DNA of 64,000 bases from Myxococcus dinghuensis (GTDB taxonomy: Bacteria > Myxococcota > Myxococcia > Myxococcales > Myxococcaceae): NCBI RefSeq assembly GCF_024198235.1, contig NZ_JAKCFB010000016.1, positions 124,001 to 188,000 on the forward strand, read 5' to 3'. The notes under the pieces are model-generated. The model worked only from the letters and a program-made list of their open reading frames with translations. It searched no databases and had not been told where the DNA came from. Below are positions 8,701 to 17,803 of this stretch, in pieces. Position 1 is the stretch's first letter; each line of letters begins with the position of its first letter. The position numbers were made by a program, and so were the translations under genes.

Positions 8701-9153
8701 CTCCAGTCGCCCGCGCCCCCGGAGGGCGAGAAGCCCCCGCGCGTCCCGCCTCCCGCCCAGTGGTCCCTCAACAAGAAGGACAACCTCCTGGACCTCCACC
8801 CCACCCCGGTCGGCTACGCGCTGCAGATCACCGGCGAGACGAAGCCCCTGCTGCTCGCGGGTGAGCACGGCGTCCATCGCTTCATGGAGGGCAGCCAGAT
8901 CGCCCTCGTCCGCGCGCGCTTCGAGCCCCACGCGCGCGGCATCCACCACCTGCCGGAGCCCGACAAGCTCGACGGGCTGATGCCGAAGCAGGAGGTGCGG
9001 CGGATGCGCACGACCTCGAGCGAGACGAACGACATCGTGGAGGACCTGCGCACGGGCGCGCGCCAGCGCTTCACCTCCGCGAGCATGGACCTGGAACCGC
9101 TGCTCGAGGCCTGGATGCAGTGGCGCATCTTCGGCCCGCAGGAAGAGAGCTGA
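5749..9153 (+). CDS. ClpA/ClpC-like double AAA+ ATPase fused to an RF2-like C-terminal region (first of three paralogs)
   Basis: 1134 residues. Residues 1-50 resemble a HicB-type beta-beta-beta-alpha fold, not the ClpN repeat. A charged linker covers about 185-230. AAA module D1 has Walker A GPSGVGKT (279-286), but the Walker B acidic pair is replaced by GH (349-350). D2 is intact: Walker A 555-562, Walker B DE 621-622, FRPELFNRLD arginine finger, sensor-2 GARPLKR (765-771). There is no ClpB middle domain, and a VGF tripeptide (673-675) sits where ClpA/ClpC carry their ClpP-docking loop. After residue 840 the protein resembles release factor 2: HPAYWEE (863-869), GATLVLVPGRG (947-957), YERWCGAHG (969-977), GVHR (1041-1044) and DLRTG (1099-1103). 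The GGQ peptidyl-hydrolysis domain is missing. It is co-transcribed with the next two genes. Role unknown; perhaps a ribosome- or nascent-chain-linked unfoldase. Confidence 0.85.
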   Translation: MNFRFQCWVQRHASGRVTLAPLSHPLLAVHADTLEKAIEELTLALDDQLTRVHPRRIPSFIAPTGGVLHTLEVPALPVWGAKENTQAPLTFTTVVAPAHQSYLGLHAPRLHTHLWFEAKTVPDDAAQRLGEQLEGLPDARLLALRSDGPEELVEVEVKARPSLLSTLTPRQLHLDIRPPPRPPDAPDEEKPKGPSRGDEDDEDALDEDTWEPRRRRARREPGARPDKPPPTPTLNTLGVPWHTLAQEGQLDPAYEQDRLVALLRARVAAKDAEAIVLVGPSGVGKTALLHALAEVLRGPSATPDEKLRPFFFVDGSRLIAGEGGWGDWQQQVLRSFREATEAHAILSLGHAVELLDAGKSAHSDQNVAQLLLPILVTREVSVVAEATAEEWAQVERRNASFARLFSVVRVEEPPVETLARILTRVAADLTVSPPLELLPGALDEVRFLCRRFLPYGAQVGNAVAFLRRLLAACAHASQSRVSKLDALRQFASESGIPEALLREDMPLDAGSVRDFLSTRVLGQQAAVERVTSVVSILKAGLADTKRPLGVLLFVGPTGVGKTELSKALAELLFGSRERMVRLDMGEYAGPDALLRLLGDGEKPGHLSAAVRRQPFCVVLLDEVEKAHPVVHDALLGVLGEGRLTDASGRFTDFRNAVLVLTSNLGADTWRARVGFDARDGVADAGALRSHYLAEVQRFFRPELFNRLDDTIVFSSLSSELLRKLVVREVDAVCRRPGLARYDARLEVTESALDWLAARGFDPRYGARPLKRALERELVVPVAEWLAAHPRSGPMMLSAEAGPAGLALRAEAVGGAAEGVGRQAIEKVLEDAATLRAEVQRWSRSTPMMELRRALSVFDKMSRHPAYWEERALAEESARKSSDARELDKVFRECAQQTEAIEDLLFEAHMSRSVEQAESLERDVERLRQTFLPLRERLYANLFPHSRGATLVLVPGRGAWARLCILATSYERWCGAHGLSFQRAVLQSPAPPEGEKPPRVPPPAQWSLNKKDNLLDLHPTPVGYALQITGETKPLLLAGEHGVHRFMEGSQIALVRARFEPHARGIHHLPEPDKLDGLMPKQEVRRMRTTSSETNDIVEDLRTGARQRFTSASMDLEPLLEAWMQWRIFGPQEES

Positions 9154-9157
9154 CGCC

Positions 9158-12100
9158 ATGGAACTCAAGCTCCCCCTCATCGTGGCCCCCCTGGGCGGAC
9201 GACTCCTGGAGGCGTGGATCCCCTCCTTCTGGCCCCAGCTCCGCATGGTCGGCTCGAGCATGTCCGCGATGCGCGACGACCTGGCGCTCGCCGTCATGGA
9301 GCGCTTCGAACGGGAACATCCCTCGCGGGTGGCCACGTACCAGATGCCGCCCCACCTGACGCTGCGTCACGTCAAGGTAGCGACGGAGGCGCGCGACCTG
9401 AAGAAGGGCCTTCGCATCGTCCTGGAAGGCACCATGACGGTGATGTTGGAGAAGTGGCCCCGGGACGACTTCTGGGTGGTGACGCCCACCCGGCTCCCGG
9501 AGGCCCGCTTCGCCATCCCCAAGCCCGACGCCCTCAACGACGCGCTCCCGCGCAGGCTGGCGGCGTGGGTCCTGGAGCACGAGCTGAAGAACCTGGACGG
9601 GCGCTGGACCCAGGGCCGAGAACGGCTGGAGCTGCTCGAGGTCGACGCCTACGCCCCGACCATCCTCCCGCGCACGCCGCCCCGCCCGCCCAAGCCGCGC
9701 CGCCGGCGGAAGGACGCGGACGGCAAGAAGGGTGGACCGCCGCCGGAGACGCCGGAGCAGCGCGAGGCGCGCCGCAACCGCCGCCGCCTCACGCTCACCG
9801 AGCTGCGCGCCGTGGCCCGCAACCTGAGCCACGCCGCGCGGGACGACGGGCTGGAGCGCTGTTTCGGCCGGGAGGCCCTGGTGCGCGAGGTGGTGGACGC
9901 GATGGAGGGGCGCGAGGGGGGCGCGGTGGTGCTGGTGGGTCCCCCCGGCGCCGGGAAGACGGCGCTCGTGCACGAGGTGGTGCGCCGCCTCACCGCGCGC
10001 CAGGACGCCGCGGGACAGCGGCGGGACGTGTGGCGCGTGGACGGCAACCAGTTCATCGCCGGCATGATGTACGTGGGCCAGTGGGAGGCCCGCGCGCGCG
10101 GCGTGGTCCAGGAGCTGGTGGAGGTGGGCGACCTCATGTACGTGGACGACCTGGCGTCGCTCGTCTACGCGGGACGCACCTCCAACGACCGCACCAACGT
10201 CGCGCAGTTCCTGGAGCCCCACCTCGCGCGCGGAGAGCTGACGGTGCTCGCCGAGTCCACGCCGGAGCGCTTCGAGCGCGTGCGCGAGGAGACGCCGACC
10301 TTCGCCTCGCTCTTCCGCGTGGTGCACGTGCCCGCGATGGAGCCTCGCGCGACGCTGCCCGCGCTCCTGGGCACGCTGCGGGAGCTGGAGGCCGCCACGG
10401 ACACCGGGCCCGCGGTGAGGATGTCGCCGCTGGCGTTGGAGACGCTGCTCGACCTCCAGCAGCGCTTCGTCGCGCACGAGGCCTTCCCGGGCAAGGCGGT
10501 GCGGCTGCTGCGCCGGGTCTTGGCGCGGCCGGGCACCCTCGAGGGCGACATCCGCCGCTTCACCGAGAAGGACGTCTCCGCCGCCATGCGCGCGCAGACG
10601 GGCCTGCCCGACTTCGTGCTGGGCAGCGCGCCCCCCAAGGCGCGTGAGGTGCTGGAGCTGGAGCTGGGCGAGCAGGTCGCCGGCCAGCCGGAGGCCGTCT
10701 CCGCCGTGGTGGACGCCATCCTCACCCTCCAGCGCTCGTTGCAGCCCCCCGACAAGCCGCTGGCCACCTACCTCTTCGTGGGCCCCACCGGCGTGGGCAA
10801 GACGGAGACGGCCAAGGCCCTGGCGCGCACGCTCTTCGGCAGCGAGGAGCGCCTGGTCCGCTTCGACATGTCGGAGTTCGTGTCCTCGGCCAGCATCACC
10901 CGCCTGCTCGGCCAGCCCGGGGCGCCGGACGGGGAGCTGACCACCGCGCTGCGCACCCAGCCCTTCTGCGTGGTGCTGTTCGACGAAGTGGAGAAGGCCC
11001 ACCCGCGCATCTTCGACGCCCTGCTCCAGTTCCTGGGCGAGGGGCGCCTCACGGACGGCGCGGGGCGCACCGTGGACGCGCGGCAGGCCGTGGTGGTGCT
11101 CACCTCCAACCTGGGCGTGCGCGAGGCCGCCGCGCGCACGGGCTTCCACCGCACCGCCGAGAGCGCGGAGGCGCACTACCTGTCCGCGGTGCGCGGCTTC
11201 TTCCGCCCGGAGTTCTTCAACCGCCTGGACCGCGTGGTGCCCTTCCGGCCGCTCACGCCCGCCGCGCTGCGCATCGTGGTGGAGCACGCGCTGGAGTCGC
11301 TGCTGTCGCGCCGGGGCATCCGCAAGGGCAACGTGCTGGTGGAGGTGGAGCCCGCCCTGCTCGACCTGCTGGTGGAGCAGGCCTACGACCCGCGCTACGG
11401 CGCGCGTCCGCTGAAGCGCGCCCTGGAGCGGCGCCTCACCGTGCCCCTCGCGCACCACCTCGTGAGGCGTGGAGGCGACGACCTGGCCCGCGTGGAGCTG
11501 TTCCGCCGCGACGAGGACATGGGGCTGGCCGTGGAGGTGCTGGTGCGGGCCGCGCAGTGGACGCCGGAGCCCACCGCCACCTCGTGGAACCTGCCGACCG
11601 CGACCCGGCTGCTCGACGAGGTGAGCGCGCGGCTGGCGGCGCTGGCGGAGCAGCTGGCCCCCCTCATGGCCGCGGAGACGCAGCCCGCCGACGAGGCTCG
11701 CGAAGGCTGGCTGGAGAGCCTGCGTCCCCTGCTGGCGGATGCCCAGGACCTCCAGGACAACATCCTCGTGGGACGCGACTACCTGGAGATGGAGCGCCCC
11801 GTGACGAAGGGCGCGGGGCGCAGCGGCTTCCCCGACAACTGGAACTACCAGGGGCGCGGCGGCCTCCGGCCCCGGCCCGTGTACGACGAGCAGCCGATGC
11901 CGGTCTCCCCCGAGGAGCAGCTACGGCGCGGTCGCCCCCGGCTGGTGGAGCTGCGCGACGAGGTGGAGCTGCTGTCGCATCGGCTCGCCACGCGCGCGCG
12001 CGGCCAGGACGTCCGGGTGCTGTTGCTGGAGGCGATGTCGGACGCGGACGTGGGCGTGCTGGGCGACGTCCGCCGCGCGCTCCCCCTGGACCTGGCCTTC

Positions 12101-12550
12101 ACGGAGGCCTACGTCGAGTGGGAGTCGTCCGAGGGCCACCTCACCTGGGGCACCGACTCGGACCTCCCCAGGGATACACGCGCGCGTCGGTTGGCGATCC
12201 GCATGTCGGGCATCGGCCTCGCGGAGCTGCTCGCCCCGCTGGAGGGGTATGCCCTCGTCCAACACTCCCGGGGGGGATTGGCGCGCTCCGCCCTGGTGCG
12301 CCTGGAGGTCCTGGGAGGCGCCGATGCCGGCCTCACGGACGTGATTCGCGTCATCGCGGCGCGGGACGCGCTCCGGAAGGAGGAGCGCGGAGCCCGTCGG
12401 GCGGGGGCCTCCACGGGGCCGTCGTCCGGGCGGGTGGTGCTGGAGGGGAGCGCGACCTCGCTCCTCCACGTCGGCAGTGGAGTGGAACCCAAGCAGAGCC
12501 GGACCTGGGCGGCGCGGGTGCTGCGCGCGGTGGCGCGAGGAGAGGGCTGA
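9158..12550 (+). CDS. ClpA/ClpC-like double AAA+ ATPase with diverged C-terminal RF-like region (second paralog)
   Basis: 1130 residues, starting 4 bp after the previous stop. The N-terminal 190 residues are unlike ClpN but share a short opening pattern with the flanking paralogs. They are followed by a basic Pro/Arg-rich linker. D1: Walker A GPPGAGKT (261-268), pore-loop-like MMYVGQWE, Walker B with DD (330-331) instead of DE. D2: Walker A GPTGVGKT (542-549), Walker B DE (609-610), [17 protein letters not shown]. The usual GYVG pore loop of D2 is absent. The C-terminal 370 residues contain coiled-coil-like stretches and a segment (RLAIRMSG...LEGYALVQ, about 1010-1035) that lines up with the GVHR region of its neighbour but has lost the GVHR residues. 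It probably assembles with the other two products in one complex. Confidence 0.82.
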   Translation: MELKLPLIVAPLGGRLLEAWIPSFWPQLRMVGSSMSAMRDDLALAVMERFEREHPSRVATYQMPPHLTLRHVKVATEARDLKKGLRIVLEGTMTVMLEKWPRDDFWVVTPTRLPEARFAIPKPDALNDALPRRLAAWVLEHELKNLDGRWTQGRERLELLEVDAYAPTILPRTPPRPPKPRRRRKDADGKKGGPPPETPEQREARRNRRRLTLTELRAVARNLSHAARDDGLERCFGREALVREVVDAMEGREGGAVVLVGPPGAGKTALVHEVVRRLTARQDAAGQRRDVWRVDGNQFIAGMMYVGQWEARARGVVQELVEVGDLMYVDDLASLVYAGRTSNDRTNVAQFLEPHLARGELTVLAESTPERFERVREETPTFASLFRVVHVPAMEPRATLPALLGTLRELEAATDTGPAVRMSPLALETLLDLQQRFVAHEAFPGKAVRLLRRVLARPGTLEGDIRRFTEKDVSAAMRAQTGLPDFVLGSAPPKAREVLELELGEQVAGQPEAVSAVVDAILTLQRSLQPPDKPLATYLFVGPTGVGKTETAKALARTLFGSEERLVRFDMSEFVSSASITRLLGQPGAPDGELTTALRTQPFCVVLFDEVEKAHPRIFDALLQFLGEGRLTDGAGRTVDARQAVVVLTSNLGVREAAARTGFHRTAESAEAHYLSAVRGFFRPEFFNRLDRVVPFRPLTPAALRIVVEHALESLLSRRGIRKGNVLVEVEPALLDLLVEQAYDPRYGARPLKRALERRLTVPLAHHLVRRGGDDLARVELFRRDEDMGLAVEVLVRAAQWTPEPTATSWNLPTATRLLDEVSARLAALAEQLAPLMAAETQPADEAREGWLESLRPLLADAQDLQDNILVGRDYLEMERPVTKGAGRSGFPDNWNYQGRGGLRPRPVYDEQPMPVSPEEQLRRGRPRLVELRDEVELLSHRLATRARGQDVRVLLLEAMSDADVGVLGDVRRALPLDLAFTEAYVEWESSEGHLTWGTDSDLPRDTRARRLAIRMSGIGLAELLAPLEGYALVQHSRGGLARSALVRLEVLGGADAGLTDVIRVIAARDALRKEERGARRAGASTGPSSGRVVLEGSATSLLHVGSGVEPKQSRTWAARVLRAVARGEG

Positions 12551-12551
12551 C

Positions 12552-14888
12552 ATGGACAAGAACTTCCACCTGTTCATCCGTCACTATCCCGGCCTGGGCG
12601 TGGCGGGGCACGTGCTCACCCACCCCCACCTCGCCTCGTTCGCGGAGGACATCGCCACCGTCCGCAACGACATCGCGGAGGTGGTGGGGCGGCTGCTCAA
12701 GCGCGGGGAGCTGTGGGACAACGAGACGCACTGGCCCGACCTGCGCGCGCGGAAGATGTCGCTCACCGTCCGCGCCGTGCAGCACGGGCGCCTGCTCCCC
12801 GTGCCGCTGAAGTTCACGGTGGTGACACGACAGGGCGATGGCCGCGTGGAGCGCAGCTCCCGCAAGGGCTCCACCGCGAAGGGGCCCCTGCACGTCTGGG
12901 TGCCTCGCGTGGACGTGGAGGGCTCCATCCAGGAGGCCGCGGACCTGGAGGCCTACGTCGAGGAGCTGGTGCGGCACGAGCTGTACCTCGCGCCGCTGGA
13001 GCGGCTGCACGCGCTCGCCTACGTCGGCGAGGAGTCCGTGGAGACCATGTCCGTCGCGGTGCGCCCGAGGGAAGCCCCTCGCGGGCGCGCCGCCGACGAG
13101 CCGCGCCACTCGGTGCGCAGGCCCTCTCCGCCTCCGCCCGGGCTCGCGGAGGCGAGCCGCTGCCTCAACGAGGAGGTGCGCGCGGGCCTGCTGGAGCGCG
13201 CCTGGGAGCGCGAGGCGGAGCTCGGGCTGCTCACGGAGGCCGTCACGTCCCGCTCGCGCGCCAGCGTGTTGCTGGTGGGGCAGCCCTCCGTAGGCAAGAC
13301 GTCGCTGCTCCACGAGCTGGTGCACCGGGCCGAGGCGTCCCCCGCGGGCAGCGCGCTGCACAAGCTGGAGTTCTACAGCACGTCCGGCAGCCGCATCATG
13401 GCGGGCATGCGCTACCTGGGGCAGTGGCAGCAGCGCGTGCAGCGCATGGTGGAGGAGCTGCGCGTGCGCCGCGCGGTGCTGCACCTGGACAGCCTCGCGG
13501 AGCTGCTCACGCTGGGCGGCGGCGACTCGGGCCTCGACGTGGCCCGGCACCTGCTCCCCTCCCTGGAGAGCGGCGAGGTGACGCTGGTGCTGGAGGCCAC
13601 GCCCGAGGACGTGGCGCGGGCGGAGCGGACGCACGGGGCCTTCCTCCAGGCGCTGCGACACCTCACCATCCAGCCGCTGTCGCCCGTCGCGGCGCGAGGC
13701 GCGGTGCAGCAGGCCTCCCAGCGGGTGGCGCGGGCGCGCAAGGTGCGCTTCACGCCGGAGGCCCTGGAGCGCGCGGCGGAGCTGACCGAGCGCTTCGGGG
13801 ACGGTCCGCCTCCGGGCGGCGCGGTGTCCCTGCTGCGCGCGGCGACGACCCAGCTCGCCGTGGATCCGCTGGCGCCCAGGGAGCACGAGGTGGACCCGGG
13901 CGCGGTGACGCAGGCCTTCTGCACGCGCACGGGCTACCCGCGAGAGCTGGTCGATCCGGCCATGCGGTTGGACCCGGACGCGCTCCTGCGGCGCTTCCGC
14001 GAGCGCATCGTCGGGCAGGACGAGGCGACGGTGCTGCTGCGCAACCTCGTCGTCACGCTCAAGACGGGGCTGGCGGACCCGTCGCGCCCGCTGGGGGCGT
14101 TCCTGCTCCTGGGCCCCACGGGCGTCGGCAAGACGGAGTCGGCGCTGGCGCTCTCGGAGTACCTCTTCGGCGACGTGTCGCGGCTGGCGCGCTTCGACAT
14201 GGCGGAGTACGCGGCGCCCGGCAGCGCGGCGCGGCTGGTGGGCGAGGTCGGCGGACAGCAGGGAGGCCTCGCCCGGCGCGTGCGCGAGCAGCCCTTCGGC
14301 GTGGTGCTCCTGGATGAAGTGGAGAAGGCGGACTCCGGCGTCCACGACCTGCTGCTCCAGGTGCTCGGCGAGGGGCGCCTCACGGACGGCACGGGGCACA
14401 CCGTCAGCTTCCGGAACACGGTGGTGCTGCTCACCAGCAACCTGGGCGCGGACACGGCGGCGCGCTCGCTCGGCTTCGGCGGCGAGGGCGCGCGGAACAT
14501 GGAGGCGCACTACCTGGGCGCCGCGACGGCCTTCTTCCGGCCGGAGCTGCTCAACCGCCTGGACCAGGTGGTGCCCTACCGGGCCCTCACCCCCGAGGTC
14601 ATCCGCGCGCTGACCCGTCGCACGCTGGAGGCGGCCCTCACGCGGGAAGGCCTGTCGCGACGAGGCGTGAGCGTGTCCTTCGGCGAGGACGTGGTGGACT
14701 TCCTGGCGCGCACGGGCTTCGACGCGCGCTACGGCGCCCGCCCCCTCAAGCGCGCGGTGGAGCAACACGCGGTGACACCGCTGGCCCAGTGGCTCGCCGC
14801 GCACGCCACCGCCCCGCATCCCCGCGTCCACCTGCGGGTGGGGACGGAGGACCGCGTGGAGCTGGTGGAGGCGCCCCCGGCAACCTGA
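12552..14888 (+). CDS. ClpA/ClpC-like double AAA+ ATPase, short form (third paralog)
   Basis: 778 residues from the ATG two bases after the previous stop; an upstream in-frame extension overlaps gene two and is rejected. The N-terminal region opens FHLFIRHYPGLGVAGHVL, similar in pattern to the first paralog. D1 Walker A is GQPSVGKT (243-250), the pore-loop-like MRYLGQWQ is present, and Walker B carries DS (313-314) in place of DE. D2 has Walker A GPTGVGKT (521-528), Walker B DE (588-589), FRPELLNRLD and GARPLK (728-733). An LGF tripeptide lies between sensor 1 and the arginine finger. It lacks the long C-terminal extension of the other two. Last gene of the operon; a short hairpin follows. 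Confidence 0.85.
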   Translation: MDKNFHLFIRHYPGLGVAGHVLTHPHLASFAEDIATVRNDIAEVVGRLLKRGELWDNETHWPDLRARKMSLTVRAVQHGRLLPVPLKFTVVTRQGDGRVERSSRKGSTAKGPLHVWVPRVDVEGSIQEAADLEAYVEELVRHELYLAPLERLHALAYVGEESVETMSVAVRPREAPRGRAADEPRHSVRRPSPPPPGLAEASRCLNEEVRAGLLERAWEREAELGLLTEAVTSRSRASVLLVGQPSVGKTSLLHELVHRAEASPAGSALHKLEFYSTSGSRIMAGMRYLGQWQQRVQRMVEELRVRRAVLHLDSLAELLTLGGGDSGLDVARHLLPSLESGEVTLVLEATPEDVARAERTHGAFLQALRHLTIQPLSPVAARGAVQQASQRVARARKVRFTPEALERAAELTERFGDGPPPGGAVSLLRAATTQLAVDPLAPREHEVDPGAVTQAFCTRTGYPRELVDPAMRLDPDALLRRFRERIVGQDEATVLLRNLVVTLKTGLADPSRPLGAFLLLGPTGVGKTESALALSEYLFGDVSRLARFDMAEYAAPGSAARLVGEVGGQQGGLARRVREQPFGVVLLDEVEKADSGVHDLLLQVLGEGRLTDGTGHTVSFRNTVVLLTSNLGADTAARSLGFGGEGARNMEAHYLGAATAFFRPELLNRLDQVVPYRALTPEVIRALTRRTLEAALTREGLSRRGVSVSFGEDVVDFLARTGFDARYGARPLKRAVEQHAVTPLAQWLAAHATAPHPRVHLRVGTEDRVELVEAPPAT

Positions 14889-14918
14889 CGGGCGGCTCGG
14901 GGTGGGACGGCTCCGCGC

Positions 14919-16217
14919 TCAGGCGCGGAGCTTCCAGTCGCGCTGGGTGATGAGCCGCGCGCCCCGCTTCGCGAAGAGGTAGCTCCACGTCCACTCCAGG
15001 AACACCGTCACGCGGTTCTTGAAGCCGATGAGATACAGGACGTGGACGAAGAGCCAGGCCACCCACGCGATGAAGCCCGTCAGGCGCAGCGAGCCCGTCT
15101 GCGCGATGGCGCGGTGCTTGCCGATGGTGGCCATGATGCCCTTGTCCCGGTAGCGGAAGGGCGTGCGGGGCCGCTGCTCGATGGAGGCGATGATGTTGCG
15201 CGCCGCCCATTCTCCGGTCTGGATGGCCGCCGGGGCCAGGCCCGGGATGACCTGCCCCCCGACCTCGAGGTGCGCCGCGTCGCCCACCACGAAGGCCTCG
15301 GGGAAGCCCGGGATGGAGAGGTCCTGGGACACCTTCACCCGGCCCGCCCGGTCCAGCTCGGTCCCGAGCGCCCGGGTCAGCTTGTCCGCCTCCACGCCCG
15401 CGCCCCAGAAGACGTTGCCGGCCTGGATGCGCTCATCGCCAATCTGGATGCCCTCCGCGTCGACCGCGGTGACACGCGACGAGAGCCGCAGCTCCACGCC
15501 CAGCTCCGTCAGGTCCCGCGCGGCGCGGTGGGAGAGGTCCTCCGCGAAGGCGGGCAGGAGCCGGGCCCCCGCCTCCACCAGCAGGACACGCGCGCTGGAG
15601 GGGTTGATGCGCCGGAAGTCCTTCACCAGCACCGTGCGGGCGATGTCCGCGATGGCCCCCGCCAGCTCCACCCCCGTGGGCCCGCCGCCCACCACCACGA
15701 AGTTGAGCAGGGCCCGCTGCCGCTCCGGGTCGAACTCGTTCTCCGCCAGCTCGAAGGCGGAGAGGATGCGCCGCCGTATCTCCGTGGCCTGCTCGAGCGT
15801 CTTCAGGCCTGGCGCGTGCGGCTCCCACTCGCTCCGCCCGAAGTAGCTGTGCTGCGCCCCACACGCGAGCACCACGTAGTCATAGCTGGCGCGGACCGCG
15901 CGGCCGCTGTCGTCCTCGACCTCGACCCACTTCTCCTGGAGCCCCACCTGCCGCACCCGCCCCAGGTGCACCCCCACGTTGCGCATCCCCGTGAACTGCG
16001 CGCGGATGGGGACGGCGATGTCCGAGGGCCGCAGCCCCGCGGTGGCCACCTGGTAGAGCAGCGGTTGGAAGAGGTGGTGGTTGCGCTGGTCGATGAGCGT
16101 CACCTGCACCTGGGGGTGGCGCGCCAGCGCCTTCGCGGCGTTGAGGCCCGCGAAGCCCCCTCCAATCACGATGACGTGCTTCTGACCGGGCGGAAGCTGC
16201 GGGGTGATGTGCAGCAT
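14919..16217 (-). CDS. ndh: Type II NADH:quinone oxidoreductase (NDH-2)
   Basis: 432 residues from MLHITPQL; an ATG 21 nt further upstream (16238) is possible, but GAGGG lies nearer the chosen start. It oxidises NADH and reduces quinone at the membrane without pumping protons. Two Rossmann motifs are seen: HVIVIGGGFAGLNAAKAL for FAD near the start and FVVVGGGPTGVELAGAIAD for NADH near residue 170. NVFWGAGVE and FVVGDAAH (FAD pyrophosphate contact) follow. The C-terminal 60 residues contain the hydrophobic/aromatic anchor found in NDH-2 (FIAWVAWLFVHVLYLIGF). It is convergent with the Clp operon and not obviously linked to the efflux genes behind it. Confidence 0.93.
   Translation of the reverse strand: MLHITPQLPPGQKHVIVIGGGFAGLNAAKALARHPQVQVTLIDQRNHHLFQPLLYQVATAGLRPSDIAVPIRAQFTGMRNVGVHLGRVRQVGLQEKWVEVEDDSGRAVRASYDYVVLACGAQHSYFGRSEWEPHAPGLKTLEQATEIRRRILSAFELAENEFDPERQRALLNFVVVGGGPTGVELAGAIADIARTVLVKDFRRINPSSARVLLVEAGARLLPAFAEDLSHRAARDLTELGVELRLSSRVTAVDAEGIQIGDERIQAGNVFWGAGVEADKLTRALGTELDRAGRVKVSQDLSIPGFPEAFVVGDAAHLEVGGQVIPGLAPAAIQTGEWAARNIIASIEQRPRTPFRYRDKGIMATIGKHRAIAQTGSLRLTGFIAWVAWLFVHVLYLIGFKNRVTVFLEWTWSYLFAKRGARLITQRDWKLRA
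14920..14941. terminator. Hairpin between convergent clp operon and ndh
   Basis: GCTCCGCGC-TCAG-GCGCGGAGC, a perfect 9-bp stem with a 4-nt loop, placed just after the third clp gene and overlapping the last codons of ndh. No T-tract follows in either direction, so it may act as a bidirectional RNA-end structure rather than a classical intrinsic terminator. Confidence 0.45.
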
Positions 16218-16372
16218 GGCGGCAGGACCCTCGTGCATGGCCGGGAGGCCGATGGTGTCTTCTTATCCGCGGCGCGGAGGTTCCGCATCCCGGATGACGG
16301 CACCGGCTGAAGTCCGCCAGCAGGGTGACTGATGCGCCGCCTCGCCACGGACGTGGGAGACGGCGCCCGTGC

Positions 16373-17803
16373 CTAGCCCTCCGTCGGCTCGCCCGCGGGC
16401 CGCGTGTCCTCCCGCCAACCTCCGCCCAGGGCCTTGTAGAGGCTGACCAGGTTGGTGAGGCGGGCCAGCCGCGCGTCGATGAGCGTCTGCTGGGCGCCGT
16501 AGAGGTCGCGCTGCGCGGACAGCAGCGTGACGTAGCTGTCCATGCCGGCCCGGTAGCGCTGCTCGGAGAGCTGGTAGCGCCGCGTCTCCGTCTCCACCCG
16601 CTGCGTCTGGGTCTGGAGCTGTGCCTCGAACGAGGCCCGGGCGACGAGCGCGTCCGCCACCTCGCGGAACGCGACCTGGATGGTCTGCTCGTAGCGCGCC
16701 ACCTCGATGGACTTGGAGACCTCCGCCATGTCGAGGTTGGCCTCGAGCCGGCCTCCCGCGAACAGCGGCAGGTTGAGCTGCGGCAGGAAGCTCCACACGC
16801 CCGTCCCGCTCCCGAAGAGGCCGGACAGCTCCGTGCTCGTGGTGCCGCCGGTGGCCGTCAGGGTGATGGACGGGAAGAAGGCCGCGCGCGCGGCGCCGAT
16901 GTTGGCGTTGGCGGCCTTGAGCTGGTGCTCGGCGGCGAGGATGTCCGGGCGGCGCTCCAGCAGGTCCGACGGCAGCCCCGCGGGCAGCTCCGCGAGCAGG
17001 GGCTGCTGGGACAAGGACATGGGCTCCGGGAGTCCCTCCGGCAGGGACTGGCCGACGAGCAGCACCAGCGCGTTGTCGGCCTGGGCCTTCTGGCGCAGGT
17101 ACAGCTCCAGGGCGAAGCGGCCGGCGAGCACCTGCGTCTCCGCGGTGCGCAGGTCCAGCTCCGACGCGCGCCCCAGCTCGTGGCTGCGCCGGGTGATGTC
17201 GAACGACGCCTCCACCGTCTCGAGCGTCTGGCGGGCGAGCGCAAGCTGCTCCTCCAGCGCGCGCTGGGTGAGGTAGGCCTGGGCCACCTCGGCCACCAGC
17301 GACAGGTGGGCGCTGCGCTGCGCCTCGCCCAGCGCGAGGTACTGCTCCAGCGCCTGGTCCTTGAGGCTGCGCACCCGCCCGAAGAAGTCCAGCTCGTACG
17401 CGGTGATGCCCAGCCCCACGCTGTAGGCCTCGATGTCGAGCGGCTGCCCGGTGGGACTCTGGAAGCCGGGGAGCCGCTGGAACGACGCGCCCGCCGTCGC
17501 GTTGAGCGAGGGGAACAGGTCGGCGCGGGAGATGCGGTACTGCGCCCGGGCGCGCTCCACGTTCAGCGCGGCGATGCGCAGGCTGCGGTTGTTCTCCAGC
17601 GCCAGCGACACGAGCTGGCGCAGGCGCTCGTCCCCGAAGACGTCCCGCCAGCCCAGGTCCGCCACGGACGGCTGCTTCGTCGAGTCCCCTGCCCCGGGAT
17701 ACCCGGGAGCGACGGGCGCGTCGGGCCGTTGGTACTTCGGCGCGAGCGTGCAGCCCGCCAGCAGGGCCGCGCTCGCCCAGGCCACCAGTGAACGCCTAAC
17801 CAT
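16373..17803 (-). CDS. RND efflux outer-membrane lipoprotein (NodT/OprM family)
   Basis: 476 residues beginning MVRRSLVAW with lipobox LLAGC at about residue 18, followed by [12 protein letters not shown], the opening typical of OprM/NodT factors. It forms the trimeric TolC-like channel that connects the RND pump to the outside. Family features include [46 protein letters not shown] (the conserved RPDI motif) and [15 protein letters not shown]. It overlaps the pump gene by 8 bp and is the last gene of the adaptor-pump-channel operon. The 155 bp to the ndh start show nothing notable. Confidence 0.95.
   Translation of the reverse strand: MVRRSLVAWASAALLAGCTLAPKYQRPDAPVAPGYPGAGDSTKQPSVADLGWRDVFGDERLRQLVSLALENNRSLRIAALNVERARAQYRISRADLFPSLNATAGASFQRLPGFQSPTGQPLDIEAYSVGLGITAYELDFFGRVRSLKDQALEQYLALGEAQRSAHLSLVAEVAQAYLTQRALEEQLALARQTLETVEASFDITRRSHELGRASELDLRTAETQVLAGRFALELYLRQKAQADNALVLLVGQSLPEGLPEPMSLSQQPLLAELPAGLPSDLLERRPDILAAEHQLKAANANIGAARAAFFPSITLTATGGTTSTELSGLFGSGTGVWSFLPQLNLPLFAGGRLEANLDMAEVSKSIEVARYEQTIQVAFREVADALVARASFEAQLQTQTQRVETETRRYQLSEQRYRAGMDSYVTLLSAQRDLYGAQQTLIDARLARLTNLVSLYKALGGGWREDTRPAGEPTEG

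Noticed and set aside
9071..11458. Long minus-strand frame opposite the Clp operon
   Set aside because: Shadow of the AAA+ genes; translation is compositionally biased and lacks any motif.
5749..14888. Reading the three AAA+ genes as ClpB disaggregases or as the T6SS ClpV
   Set aside because: No ClpN repeats and no middle coiled-coil domain are present, a GF tripeptide sits at the ClpP-docking position, and no T6SS genes are nearby.
14920..14941. Classical intrinsic terminator with U-tract
   Set aside because: The hairpin is strong, but no T-run follows on either strand, so it is given only as a hairpin of uncertain function.
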